Shown here: in pieces, positions 1-11,845 of the stretch
How positions within the stretch are numbered: the first letter of the stretch is position 1
Layout of the letters: every line of letters starts with the position of its first letter
Assembly: GCF_020921035.1 (NCBI RefSeq)
Contig: NC_063151.1
Coordinates: 34,416,934 to 34,480,933, forward strand
DNA length: 64,000 nucleotides
DNA from: Rhodamnia argentea
Lineage: Eukaryota > Streptophyta > Magnoliopsida > Myrtales > Myrtaceae
Direction of reading: 5' to 3'
Made by a program: the position numbers and the translations under genes
Notes under the pieces: model-generated
Told to the model about the DNA's origin: nothing
What the model saw: the letters and a program-made list of their open reading frames with translations, nothing else
The model's database searches: none

Positions 1-518
1 TCCTTATCAAACACTTTTTTTTTTCTTAAAAACTCATCCAGAAAAAGAAATAAAAAAATATATTTCTGAAACGGAATGGTTGTCATGCACCCCCAAATGA
101 TTGGTTCCGGCCTATATTTGCTACAGTAGGTTACTACACTCGCAGAACTATGCATGCGATCCTCGATCGGGTTCAAGACTCGTGCCGCATTCTTCTCTCT
201 TCTATGTTTTACCTTCGAAATTGTTCATATGTAAGGAATCATAATCGGAGAGTCAGCACGGAAGCTTCTGCTCAAAATGGTCAATGACATTCGTCGGGAA
301 CGGTGGCAAGAAATGCAGCAACCATGTCTTTTTCATATGCATGGAGACAAAGAGTTGACCAAGTTATAGTGGATTTCAAAGCTGAGCCTTCGGGATTAAT
401 GACTGAAAATTCCAAACTAAAAGAAAGAGGATCGACTCCGGAAGCAAGCAATGACGTCAATTGGAATGATAGATATATGATGTAAGAGCACAAAATACAT
501 GAAAATAACTATCAGGGT
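1..518. other. Intergenic, no gene recognised
   Basis: AT-rich DNA before the Gnk2-like pseudogene. Short open frames occur on both strands but none resembles a known protein. I see no convincing RNA gene or repeat here. Confidence 0.5.
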
Positions 519-929
519 ATGTACCTAAACATGATGCTTGTTCGCACAGTCACCTTCATCGCATTTGCTCTCTTTTGCATCTTCGATTCGATGAGAGGCG
601 ATCATTGTAAGAAGCGTGCACTGAACATTCTCTGCAGCGGCTATGAGTATCCTCCCGAAGCGTTGTATAGGCAGTCCGTGCTGATGGTCCTCTTCAACTT
701 GGTGAAACCGACGCCAGGCTCCGCCGATTGCAGCTATTACGTCCAGTAGTCGATATTCGAATCCAGCGCCGACGAAAGCTACGGCCACGCGGCATGTGTC
801 GGAGTGATTCCCTGCGGTGACCGGGTCGACTGCATAACATGTGCCGGCAGGAAATTGTGGAATCTTTGTCCGGGGGGTTTCGGTGCTCAAGTTCAACTCA
901 TCAACTGCATAGTCGGATTCGAGAAATAA
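519..929 (+). pseudogene. Ginkbilobin-2-like (Gnk2/DUF26) secreted protein, broken by an in-frame stop
   Basis: The frame opens with a hydrophobic signal-peptide-like segment (MLVRTVTFIAFALFCIF) from Met codons at 519, 531 or 534, then a cysteine-containing stretch (LCSGYEYPP). A TAG codon interrupts at 747-749. The same frame then stays open to TAA at 927-929. The second half carries CITC, NLCPGG and GAQVQLINC, which match the last cysteines of the Gnk2 fold; ginkbilobin-2 is a small secreted antifungal, mannose-binding protein with one such domain. Total length of about 136 codons fits one domain plus a signal peptide. The spacing before CITC is 11 residues rather than the usual 8. I see no intron that would remove the stop cleanly, so I call it a pseudogene; a sequencing error or a truncated peptide cannot be excluded. 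Confidence 0.6.
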
Positions 930-2483
930 ATGTGCGAATCTGACTTTGCAGTCGATGAGTTTATTCCAGAAATAGATTTAGAAGGGAAATCAGAAACAAA
1001 AAATTTTAGCTTCTCGGAAAAACAGAAATCAGAAATAATAACCCCTCACTTTTATTCGGTGCTCAAGTTCAACTGAATAAGCGAATGTTTGGCATCGTCT
1101 TGAAGATTACATTACATCTACATTTATGGGACTATAGGAGTTCGCTTTAACTCTATATAAATGTGCGACTCTGAAATATTCAATGCCAACCAAACATGGC
1201 CTAGTGTCGTTCATTCTTTCTTGAAAGATGATAAATTGTCACCGATGTATATATAAATGGGAAAATTTTCGAATAAAAGTTTAAAGTGAGGTTATTTTCT
1301 CAAAAGATGGTTGAGAAGTGGAATTCTGTTTCAAATAAAGGTTCGTACTGCCTATGTCAATGGCGATATTTATGTTGAATGAGCTTTGTTTCTCGGTAAA
1401 AGAGAAGGAAGGAATTATTTATGCAGTTTGCAATCTTCTTCAATTAAAAAGAGTTGATGCCATTAACAAATTCAATCCGTCACGCCCGTGCCACCTTTAG
1501 GAAAAGAGAGTTGCTTGATTTCTTAAGCAAGATTAGGATTGGAGCCACCTTATTTTGCATGATCTCTCCATCTTGAGCTATTTATTTAATATTTGAACTC
1601 TTCTTTGTGCTTTCGTTTAATTTAAGACATTCACTATACTTCTCCAAAAAAAAAAAAAAGTTCACTCTTCATTTTTACATCGGATTTTACAATGGAGTGT
1701 GCTTACGTAGAGGTATTCATCAAAGTAGTATTGATACCAACACGCGAAACAACACAGCACGCTAACATGTCATTTCTCCAAAAATAGAGAATTCCGATAT
1801 ATTGGGACATGCTATATATTAAATGTATATTTTTTGTGTATACATATATATGTACACATATATGTTCATATATAGGGATAGAGTTTTTTTCTTCTTCCGT
1901 TAGACATTCATGATTATGTTTTTTTGGGATGAGTAGGTATATTAATCTTGGAGCAGTTGGATATATGATTCAAGTGTATGTATATATATTTGATATATTT
2001 GCATTTTGGCCTATAATTTATTTAAAATGCTTAAAATTGATCCACACGTGTGGAAATGACGTGTCGAAATGTTGGACTCGTGTATCGGTGGCGTGTTTAG
2101 AGTGCTAATTACGTGTTGATTGCATATCAAAAAGCGTTGGAGTGTGCAGCACGCGTCCGACACGACACGGAAGCCATTAGAGAGTGTCAAAATGTACGAC
2201 ATGCGTCCGACACGATACGGAAGAATTCGGAAAATGTCGGTGCTTGGAAATGTCAAAAATGTAAATTAGAAGGTAAATCGAGTACTCCATTGAAATAAAA
2301 TAAAAATTTTAGCTAAGTAGTATAAGGACGATTTTAATTTTGGAGAGTTTAGGGTTACTGTGCAATTAACCAGAATTGCAAGTGGAAGGTCTTTCATGTT
2401 TCAATTCAGCTAAAGCATATTCATCAGCATCGTTGCTTCAGAGTCAAAGCACAAATTCGCCGCTGTTCCACCTTGAAATTCTT
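930..2483. other. Intergenic spacer and upstream region of nicastrin
   Basis: AT-rich DNA with A/T runs (around 1646-1660) and TA-rich stretches (1800-1870). It holds a short duplicated motif at 1057-1074 and the repeat at 2030-2290, both described separately. No gene seen. Confidence 0.5.
2030..2290. repeat. Short degenerate tandem repeat, GCGTCCGACACGAC type
   Basis: Two imperfect copies of a roughly 60-bp unit begin at about 2152 and 2211, each with GCGTCCGACACGA-ACGGAAG followed by a GTGTCAAAATG or ATGTCGG motif. Related half-motifs (CACGTGTGGAAATGACGTGTCG) lie just before, near 2043. It resembles a small degraded mobile element. It sits about 200 bp before the nicastrin leader. Confidence 0.45.
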
Positions 2484-2564
2484 GAGCGAGCGAGCGAGCG
2501 AGAGGGAGAGAGAGCATGGCCTAGGGTTTCTGCCGGACTTCGTCAGTTTCTATTCTCCATCGCC
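2484..2564 (+). promoter_or_regulatory. Nicastrin 5' leader with GA-rich tract and a two-codon upstream ORF
   Basis: A purine-rich (GCGA/GAGA) tract at 2484-2515 precedes an ATG at 2516 that reads ATG GCC TAG. This is a minimal upstream ORF ending 40 bases before the main start at 2565. It would be used only if transcription begins upstream of 2516, which the sequence cannot show. The main start lies in CGCCATGGCC, a good plant context. Confidence 0.45.
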
Positions 2565-5500
2565 ATGGCCGCGAGGCTCCTTTACCTTTTGGCCTTCTTC
2601 TTTTTCCATCTCCGTCGCTCTTTCTCCGGTGAATCACTGTTCTCTATCGCATTGTGGTTGACTTTGCTAATCCGCGCGCATTCGCAGCTTCCTTCAGTGT
2701 TTATCGGGGGAAATTGACGCTCGATCGTGTTGTTGTTTCGATGCAGAAGGAGAAGCCAGCTCCATGGAGTCGGTGCCTGATCTGCAGAAGCGAATGTACA
2801 CTGTCCTCGACGGATACCCTTGCGTGAGGCTGCTCAATCTGTCAGGAGAGATAGGGTGTGCTAGTAAGTTCATTTTCGGGGCTTCAACGATTGTGCTGTG
2901 ACTGTGCCGCGATTGCTTTCGTCAGTTTGTAAAGGTGTTGCGTTGATTGCTTTGTATCGTATGTTTAAAGATCCTGGAAGAGGCAAGGTCGTGGCTCCGA
3001 TCGTGAGATTCGGCAACTTAACTCAGCTGACTCAGCCCTCGGCGGTTCTGCTATCTGTAGATGAGATCGAGGGGTTCTTCAAGAGGCACGTACAATAACT
3101 TCATTTTGTCATCAGTAAGCTTTCCATTAGGTGGGGATGGGGGCAGAAAGTAAATCGATCAGGAATAGATGTTGATTACAGGAATATTTTGAGAATTTCA
3201 AGATGCTCAACGGTAACCTCCCTGTAGATAATCAGGCCATTTGGCTTATTATCTATTTGGTTTCTGTTTTTAACTGCATGAATGTTTTTAAAGTTTGAGC
3301 TGAAGATGCAACAAGAAGTGCCAGCGCCGTTTCCATCTTTGCATTTCGGCTAACTCATAGCGGTTTGACTTTGATGGCATGGTCTTATAAACTGTCTTAC
3401 ATCAATTCCAATACAATTGCACCAAAATTTAATTGATGGAAAGCCACTCCTATCTCATGTTCATTCAGGGAATCCTGATTCTTATGCTGCCTCTATATGG
3501 TAGAATTGCACAGAAAAGAAACTACTACCTCCGTTTGGAAGAGAAAAAACCTTTTTCTCTAAAGTTGCTGCACTGAGGGTGTCGTTAAGTAGATAACCCC
3601 AAGGTATGTTGCTAAGGGGGATATGGGAGCATAAAAGCTGAGAAAACGGGAACAATTGACTGAGACTGTCTAGTTGAGTAGCTTCCCATCTCAGTTTGAC
3701 TCTGATAAGGTTGTCCTGAATAATATATTCTGATGCTTATATGCATAAAATTTATCTTTTATTAGTCGTTTGTCGGAAGTGGAAACCGGAACTGAAGATA
3801 AACCTATTTTTCTGTCTCTAGTCCAATTTTGGATCAGGCCACACAATTATACAAAAGGGGACGGATCAGGTCTAAGCACAGAATTGCATACTTATCCATT
3901 GAACACATTTATGGTTATTTGTTTTCCCACTATTTGTTTAACTTTAAAATGAAAAATTCGGTGTTTTTCCTCCCTCACCGATGTCATGATATCTTTCTAT
4001 TTCCAGAGTTTCAAACGATTTGAATTTTGCTCAGAATGTTGGTGGTGTTCTAGTTGAATCAGTATCTTCGTCCCAAGAGATATTGGGTAAAGTGCAACTA
4101 ATTGTACATCATATATGATCTTTACTTAGATAAGCATATTGAAGGACATTTTACCTAGGTGCTGTTAATGGTGGCATTGTTCATACCTCATAGGGCTCTC
4201 TCCGGACCAGAAGTTCCCACAAGCTAAATTCGCACCCTACCAGAATATCAGCTATGAATGGAACCCCCTGGTATGCTATAAATGTAAATTTAGCAAAGAT
4301 ATGCTCTCACTTTACTTTAGATTACCTTTTTAGGTCTTTCCTTAGCGGTTCAGTCCTGCAAGGTTACCATCTAGTTCTCTTAATTTTGTCACTTCATATT
4401 ATTTTCACTTGTCCTGGCTTTTAATTGAACTTCTTGTAAAGAAAACAGTATCTGGATTGTCAACTTTTGTAAGTGTAAGGTAGTGGGTTTATTATTGAAT
4501 TTGTTTCAGTTTGTTATCTTTCTACTTGTTTAGTTTGACCAATTCTATTAAAAGCTTAAATTATTTATCATGTGAATCTGCAAAAAAGGAATGCAGTGTG
4601 GATGTATCATCCTAATGAATATGAATCAATCGACACAAACCTGTTCATTTTTTATCATAATGCAATAGTGAATTTCGATTTGTCTATCACAACAGTATAA
4701 TATATTTTTTGATGATACAATGATTTAATAATTAGTGCAACACTTGTTTTACAAGGACAATGGCTCGCTAATATCACTTAAGGTTTTTCATTTTGATAAA
4801 GAGTTTTCTTAGTCTAGATTGATATTTGAATGGAAATTAGCCATTGCTCACACTCTGCTGCATTAATTATTTTTCAAAGTTGGGGAACATGTTTTCAAGA
4901 GGCTGAAGCATAAGATTTTTTTTGCTTTTTCAGGGATCTGGCATTATGTGGAACTCCTATCAGTTCCCTGTGTTTTTACTTTCTGCAAGTAGCTCACTGA
5001 GTGTTCAGGAGGTAAAACACCCCTTGTTTAAATCTGAAGGCAATCCCTCTGCTAGTTACTTATAGAATTCATTCGAATGGGTTTTGGAGCTAAATTTTGG
5101 GAAAGATGATTGGTAATCAAAACATGGACATAACCGATTCACTTCATGCAGCTTTCCACCAGTAATGAGAAGCGCGAGAAAGCTTATACTGCACATGTGG
5201 CTGAATTTGATCTTGTGATGCAGGTAAAGGAAGCTTTCTTTCCCCTGCATGAGCAGTTCTATCTCTTACTTCCAAGGCTGGAGTTTCTAATTCTGTTTTC
5301 TTTTCTTTAATGTTCTGTCTGAGCCAGACAACAAAATCTGGGACTCGTGATTCGCAGTCTTGTTTAGAAGGACGAACTTGTTTACCACTGGGTGGATATA
5401 GGTGAGGTTTTCATGTATATTATGTCAGTTGTCTGCTGGTTGTTAATAGGCTTTTCCATCTTTTGCTTAAAAAAGTGCGAATATATGCTACTCCGAGTAG

Positions 5501-8500
5501 TATATCTCCTACTAAAGCTTCCAATAGTAACCAGATCAGTGGATCTAACTTATGTTACTTGCTTTAATTTTATGATATGTCAAATTTTGTGCTTTTTAAA
5601 CAACTGATCGATAACATCTGGGCGGAAATGATCACGCTGTAAAGACGATTTTTATCAACGCGTCTACTGTAAGAATATGTTGTTTATCAACTATTCTTAT
5701 CAGAAGGGATACCCTCATATAACTTCCATTGATATTCAATATGTTGTGACTGTAACAATTTTCTAAGATCTCTTTCCTGTAGTATCTTGTTGAAGTGCTA
5801 ACTTCAGATCTCGTGGAGGCTTGGAGCATGTTTCCTTTTTGGGTCTCTCATGCAAATACTTGATATCAGTAAAGTTCTACCTTTTTGTTTCCTATTATGG
5901 CAGATTTTAATAATATCTTGCAATTATGAAGGGCAGTGTCTGGTCATCTCTCCCGCCTATTAATGCTTCGTACTCAAACCAATCCAAGGGTGTAATTCTA
6001 ACTGTTGCATCAATGGATTCTGCCTCTTTTTTTCGTGACAAAAGTCTTGGAGCAGAATCCCCTATATCTGTAAGTCTATGCTTCACTGTTCATATCATCG
6101 CAGAAAGATCATGGGTCTCACTGCTTATACCCTCGCTAGAAAAAACATCCGCTATTCTGTTTTCTTGGTTTATGTACAAAATTTTGACTGGAGTTTTTTT
6201 CAGGGACTGATTGCATTGTTGGCAGCTGTAGATGCACTCTCTCATGTTGATGGATTGGCTAATTCCAGTAGACAGGTGTGCAAATGATAAGAATCTGTCT
6301 ATAGAGGCTGTTAGACTGTCTATTACTGTCTAGTGCTTATGTGGAATGCCCATAGTTGAACAGAATCCAATGCCTAAATATCCTTCTGATAGCATTATCT
6401 TCGCAGTTCTTACTGAACTGTGTGGTATTTCCGTATTACTATTCTTGTTCCCTTTCCGCCTTCCAAGTAAGCCATTGTTTTCTTTAACCTTTGGAGCAAT
6501 GCGTCTCACCCTTAGATGTGCATAGATGTTCTGGCACTTTGTTTTATGAATACTTGACAGATTTATGTACTAATTCACTTGACAGCTATAAGTGGTGAGT
6601 CCATCAACTTTGACAGGTTTTGCCTTGTTGCAATTTGCTTTGGCGTTTTGGTGCTCATGAGGTTCCTTAAAAGCTAACGTAGTAAGACATACATGTGTGC
6701 ACCCATCCATGCATGCATGCAGGGATGCGTGTGTATTCTCGTGCTTGCCTAGAAATGATGTGCTTACTGTTTCCTATTACATCATTTGCCTTCAGAATTT
6801 GCTTGGCACTTTGTTGAATTCTGTACTTTCCTGATATGTCGACACGTAATGCAGCTTGTTTTTCTTTTTTTTACTGGAGAAGCTTGGGGCTACCTTGGTA
6901 GCAGGAGATTCTTATATGAGCTTGATTTGCATTCGGACTGTGTCAGTGGACTCAATGAGACATCAATTGAGATGGTAATTTCGTAGTTTTGATATAATGC
7001 ATTCCCAAGATCATGTACTTGTTAAGTTCACTAATTTATATGGAGTTTTCCTCAGTTATTGGATCTGTTGCCTGAAGTGTCTTAATTTGATATGTGATTA
7101 TTTCACGTCTTTTTGGTATTTTCTACAAATGTTTCTTTTTCCCCTGGAACATTATTCTTTTATACTGATGTGATACGTTCTCTCTCATTTTATGGTATCG
7201 TGGGCTTGACAAATGCTTCTGCTTAGGTCCTGGAAATTGGATCTGTTGGAAAAGGAGCTGGTCAAGGAGCAAAGAAATTTTTCACTCATACAGCTGGGGT
7301 GAGAGCTTATTCCATTCTAAATTCAAATTATATGTATTAACATCTGTTTTGTTGTGTCAGTTAAAGTGCATTGGACATTTTATTTGTTTCCAGTAGCGTG
7401 TGATTGTTTTTGTTGGATTAGATACTCGTCACATGATGTATTGCAGTCTAAAATGCCATGTTGTATCCGGACTCATGTTGCCCTTCCTTTTCAATTTTTT
7501 TCCAGTAGAACTTTATTGTATATGTATTAATTTCTTAAGTGACATGTTATTTGTGAATGTGGTATGACTCATGTAAAAATATCCTCTCAAGCTGTATAGC
7601 CAGGAGTAAGTCCTTTTGTTGGCAACTGAAACCATTTCGTATGCATGGCAAATCGTATTTTAGTTGAACAATGACCCCGATCCACATGTGGCAAAAGAGG
7701 AATATCATGTGAACAATGGTCCAATTACAGCAAGTGTGTATATTGATTTACAGATGTCGTTTGCTAAACCACCTCAATGCTTGTCTGGCTTTGTTGACCT
7801 GCTTTTAGTCATAATAGTCGGTGTTTGTGAGTGCAGGCTTCATCCGTCATCAATGAGACACTGAATGCCTTAAAACAAGCTGGAGATTCCCTCCTTTCTG
7901 ATGAAATCACAATATCCTCGGCAAGTACTGCAAATCCAGGGATACCTCCATCATCTCTTATGGCATTTCTTGGAAAGGTTTGTGAAGTAATTTCATGCAA
8001 CTCTGTAAGCTTGAAATCATTAATGTGCATTTCATTTCTCCTTAAAATTCCTGTGTACAACCAGTATTTGGTGGGAGCTGCCTTCTCAATGGGACATTGG
8101 TTGCCTCTTCTAGATGACTACATATTTTTACACAGTTATTAGAGACTTGATGAGGTTAAACTGGTCCATATAGCAGAGAAAAAGAAACATTTGAGAGGAG
8201 AAAGAAAATTCTAGTGACTGTTATATTGGAGGAATGAAAGTGACTAAAACTAAGTACCGGGGAAATTTTTTGATTCAGCAATTTGAATACATATTTGTTT
8301 TCCTTTTCCTTGAGCAGAACTCTCAGACATCTGGGGTTATTCTAGAAGATTTTGATACTGCCTTCACCAGCAACTTCTACCATAGTCACCTTGATGATTT
8401 GTGTAAGTTGACCCTGAATCTTTCTGAGTTTGTTCCATCTTACATATTTATTGCGAGTCCTATCGAGCATCCACATATCTCTGGTTAGCTAACTCGTGCT

Positions 8501-9674
8501 TTAATGCAGCAAATATAAATGTTTCTGCTGTAGCAGATGTCGCTACAATAGTTGCCCGTGCCCTTTTCGTTCTAGCTAATGATGAAAAAAACTTGAGCAA
8601 TTCAGCACTGGGCACAGTCAAGGTGAATGAATCGCTTGTGCAAGAACTTATGGGATGTCTGCTGAGTTGCGAACCGGGTCTATCCTGTGCTTTGGTGAAG
8701 AGTTACATCTCACCTAGCACTACCTGCCCAAGCCACTATCCAGGTGTTCTGCTTGGAGAACCCACGCCTTATGCTGGTTACGTGGATGATACCTCTAGGT
8801 TCATGTGGAATTTTCTCGCCGACAAAACTTCTATTTGGAAACAGAATGTTAGCTCAGCTTGTTCACAGAATTGTACTCATGAAGGTGAAGTTTGCATCAG
8901 AGCAGAAACTGATCAGAAAGGAGATTGTGTCATCTCTACGACCAGGTAACTTGCTAGTAGGATGGTGATTAAATACTAGTATTTAAAGGCAGGCCATTTA
9001 CTTCGTTAGATGTGAAAATTGGACCAGGCCACATAATATGCATCTTCTAGAACATGAAACAATCCTAGCTTACTGTCCTGAAGATGTGGAAATATTTTGG
9101 CTAGGTAAAAGAACTGGAGACACGAATGCACCTATGTTTACCCTTATTGCTTCATTTGCTCCTCCCTGATCAGTGCCACATACATGTATGGAAAAGGACC
9201 TACCTTGCACTTCATGCGTGCCTATTTTCATTGGGTCTCTCTAGTTATGATGCTCCTTAATAATAATGATAGCCAAAGCTTGTTAAGAACCTTTCTGTTA
9301 CTAAAACTTGTGAGCAGTGGTGAGGCCACTATTTAATGTTTCTCTTGTATTTAATGTGCATTGATATTCTTTGCCTAGATTTTTATGTCTTTAAGTTTAT
9401 GGATGTCAGGTATGTTCCAGCGTATTCAACCCGTTTGAAGTTTGAATCTGGATCTTGGAAAGTGCTCCCTCCAAATTCTTCTGATCCCATGGGAATGGTG
9501 GACCCAGTTTGGACGGAGAGTAACTGGGATGCAATCGGTCTTCGTGTATATACCGTCCAGGACTCGACTTATGACCATTTTGTTCTGTTGGGAGGCATTT
9601 CCATTACGGTTCTATCCTACGTCGCCATAGTAACTACGAGAACCTTTATCACGAAAGCCTTGAAGCGGGACTGA
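2565..9674 (+). CDS. NCT: Nicastrin, gamma-secretase subunit
   Basis: Type I membrane glycoprotein that binds substrate N-termini in the gamma-secretase complex (presenilin, APH-1, PEN-2) of endomembranes. Exons: 2565-2628, 2747-2863, 2971-3085, 4007-4086, 4194-4270, 4934-5011, 5152-5223, 5328-5401, 5937-6069, 6204-6275, 6855-6974, 7227-7298, 7837-7977, 8318-8402, 8510-8945, 9410-9674. They sum to 2001 nt, or 666 aa, close to plant nicastrins (about 670). Visible features are a signal peptide (MAARLLYLLAFFFF), the N-terminal DGYPCVRLLNLSGEIGC, NPG-GKVVAPI, the GEAWGYLGSRRF segment matching the family DYIGS region, a cysteine-rich ectodomain with many N-x-S/T sites, and a C-terminal membrane helix (about VLLGGISITVLSYVAIV). 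All introns are GT-AG except intron 3, which only keeps frame with a GC donor at 3086. Intact; boundaries inferred by hand. Confidence 0.93.
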
Positions 9675-10904
9675 AGATTCGAGTCTGTTAAAAGTGTTCG
9701 GGTGTGACACCAACGGTGGATGATTTACGGGTTGAACTAATTGGTGAGGGTGTCGCATAAGTGTGTTGGGGATCTCTCTCTGCTGCAAATATAGGCACGT
9801 AATTTAGGCCAGCGTATTCGATAAATTGAATCTTCTACTCGTGCATGTGAGAACCCGTACCATTATTTTCTTGGATAACTTAAATTCGGGGACTCTTATC
9901 ACGAAGGAATAATTGGTGGCCCAAAGAATTCTACTTGCTTTATATATTACATAGATCATTGATTCAGCATTGTCTAAGATAAAAAATAAATAAATAAATA
10001 AATAAAAGTCAACTCTTTTCCAATAAAAGTTTCAAATAATTTCATCGATTCAGCATTGGCGAAGATTAAAAAAAAAAGAAGAGTGGCTCTTTTTCCAGTA
10101 AAGGCTTCAAATAATTTCATTGACATGAGTGCTCTCTATCAAAGAAAAAATTTTAATTGGTCTATTGAAACCGTTCTGTATTGAATTAACATAATAGTAG
10201 AAAAAAAATCATGCTACATTTAAACTTTAGTCGATTTAGCTATCCTTAGATCTTAAGTTAGCTTTTCGCCCTGTAAAGCATGTGATTTAGGATTTAGAAA
10301 ATCAATTCCATACTGGCTTGAACTTAACATCTTGTCTAATAAATTTTTGTGCAATTTTTATTATTTATTATAATATAATAGATAAATGTATCGACAAGAA
10401 AAATAAAAATCCTCACCAGATAAAATATACTAAAAGAAAAAGTGATTGACGATACATTTCCTACCTTGCTAAAAAATCGATCCTTATTTACCAACCACAC
10501 ATTGCTTGATCAAATCCAATTCTCTCTCGATATTGATATCAACATCAACATCATATTTATTCTAAACTAGTTGGGGTCGGCGGTCAATGAACCCAAAAAT
10601 AAATAAAATAAAAGCAAGACCGGTTGACGGAAAAAATAATTATATAAATATATATAAGAAAAAATGACCAAAAAAGACAGTCTGAAATATAAGAATTCTA
10701 CCCTTCCACAATGCTAATAGCTTCCCTCCACTCCGTCTTAAGATAAACCGTACACTAATCTATTTCCACTTCATTAAATCTTGCTTTACTACTTTTCCCA
10801 AGTAAGTTTCAGCCGATCTCTTATTTCACTACTTTCTCCCTAATTCTCTCTCAATATGTTCCTAAAAAAAAAAAAAATTCCAATTCAAGCGGATTCCTCC
10901 CCCA
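9675..10904. other. AT-rich intergenic region
   Basis: Spacer after the nicastrin stop. It holds A/T runs and short near-repeats, for example a TTTCAAATAATTTCAT motif near 10030 and 10108. No gene seen. Confidence 0.5.
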
Positions 10905-11250
10905 ACTAACGAAGGCTCGTGATCTTGGCGGAATTGCCACTTGTGAAATTGAGCACGAGTTTGCAAAGAGTGAGATCATTGGATTTGCTTCAGTATCCGA
11001 AAACAAACTATGAAGAGCAAACAAAACTTCGACATTTCAGATACATGGGCTCGTCCATCATACCTCGAAATCAAGGATGCAGAGAGGAGGCTGGCGAGAT
11101 CCATACCCTGTGACAGCTTCGCCCCCGTTGACCCGATTTTTCGTTATAAAAACAAAGGCACGAAGTGGGGCCCTTTTTTCAGAATCGGAGCAGACGAGGC
11201 TTCCGGCCGGCGAACTTCCTCGAGTCCTTAAGATTGAATTTATGAGTGGT
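10905..11250 (+). other. Coding-like remnant of unknown origin downstream of BLOS2
   Basis: Higher-GC DNA with protein-like stretches split over frames, for example GIATCEIEHEFAKSEIIGFA in one frame (about 10920-11000) and ARPSYLEIKDAERRLARSIP in another (11010-11231). No single frame carries both, and I recognise no family. It may be a decayed coding fragment, or simply part of the 3' flank of BLOS2 on the other strand. Confidence 0.2.
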
Positions 11251-11352
11251 TTGCCATACGACGAGACATTTACAATGAAACGATTTTTACGACGCTCGAA
11301 CAGTAACTGCGAACTAGAAAAGCGGAGGGATTGGGAGGAGCGAAGAAGCCCT

Positions 11353-11845
11353 TCACTGAGGCGTGCGGCACGCTGAATGCACTTTGGATTCCAAGAGGGA
11401 CACGTGCTTGTCGAGCATGGAGATCACGGATTCGAAGTGCGTCACTTGGCCTTCGATCGCGTCGATCTGCCGCACGTACTCCTCGAAGCTCCCGCTCTTG
11501 GTCTTCAGCTGCTCCACGAACACTCTCAATCCCGAAGCCACGTCGCCGAACCCCCGGTACTCCTCGGCCACTCTCAGGTTCATCTTCTCCAGCAGCTCCA
11601 GATGATCATTCGCGCCCTGAAAGCGCCCGATCGGCGCAAGGCATCCATTTCCAACCGTCAGATCGGGAGAACAACACCGGTCGCGGAATCTCAAGGGCGG
11701 ATTCATTGCATACAGAGCAGAAACCACGAGGAATTTGAGATGAGAATGAGGAGAGGGATTGAAGCACCTGGAGCTCGGATTTGACCATCGTGGATAGATT
11801 GAGGAAGAGATCGTTGAGCGACTCGGCGAGCTCGTCTCGCTCCAT
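11353..11845 (-). CDS. BLOS2: BLOS2, BLOC-1 complex subunit 2
   Basis: Small coiled-coil subunit of BLOC-1, which acts in endosome-to-vacuole trafficking; plant BLOS1 and BLOS2 are known. Two exons on the minus strand: 11845-11768 (26 codons, ending SELQ) and 11616-11353, joined in phase 0 across a 151-bp GT-AG intron. The product is 113 aa, the usual family length. Family sequence includes MVKSELQ, DHLELLEKMNLRVAEEY, GDVASGLRVFVEQLK and the C-terminal heptad-rich VISMLDKHVSLLESKV. The start ATG at 11845 gives MERDELAESLNDLF, which aligns with the family N-terminus. Intact. Confidence 0.9.

Noticed and set aside
6416-6475. Extra nicastrin exon beginning FLLNCVVF
   Set aside because: It has good-looking splice sites and an open frame, but it breaks the family sequence between SSRQ and LVFLFFTGEAWGY, so it is intron.
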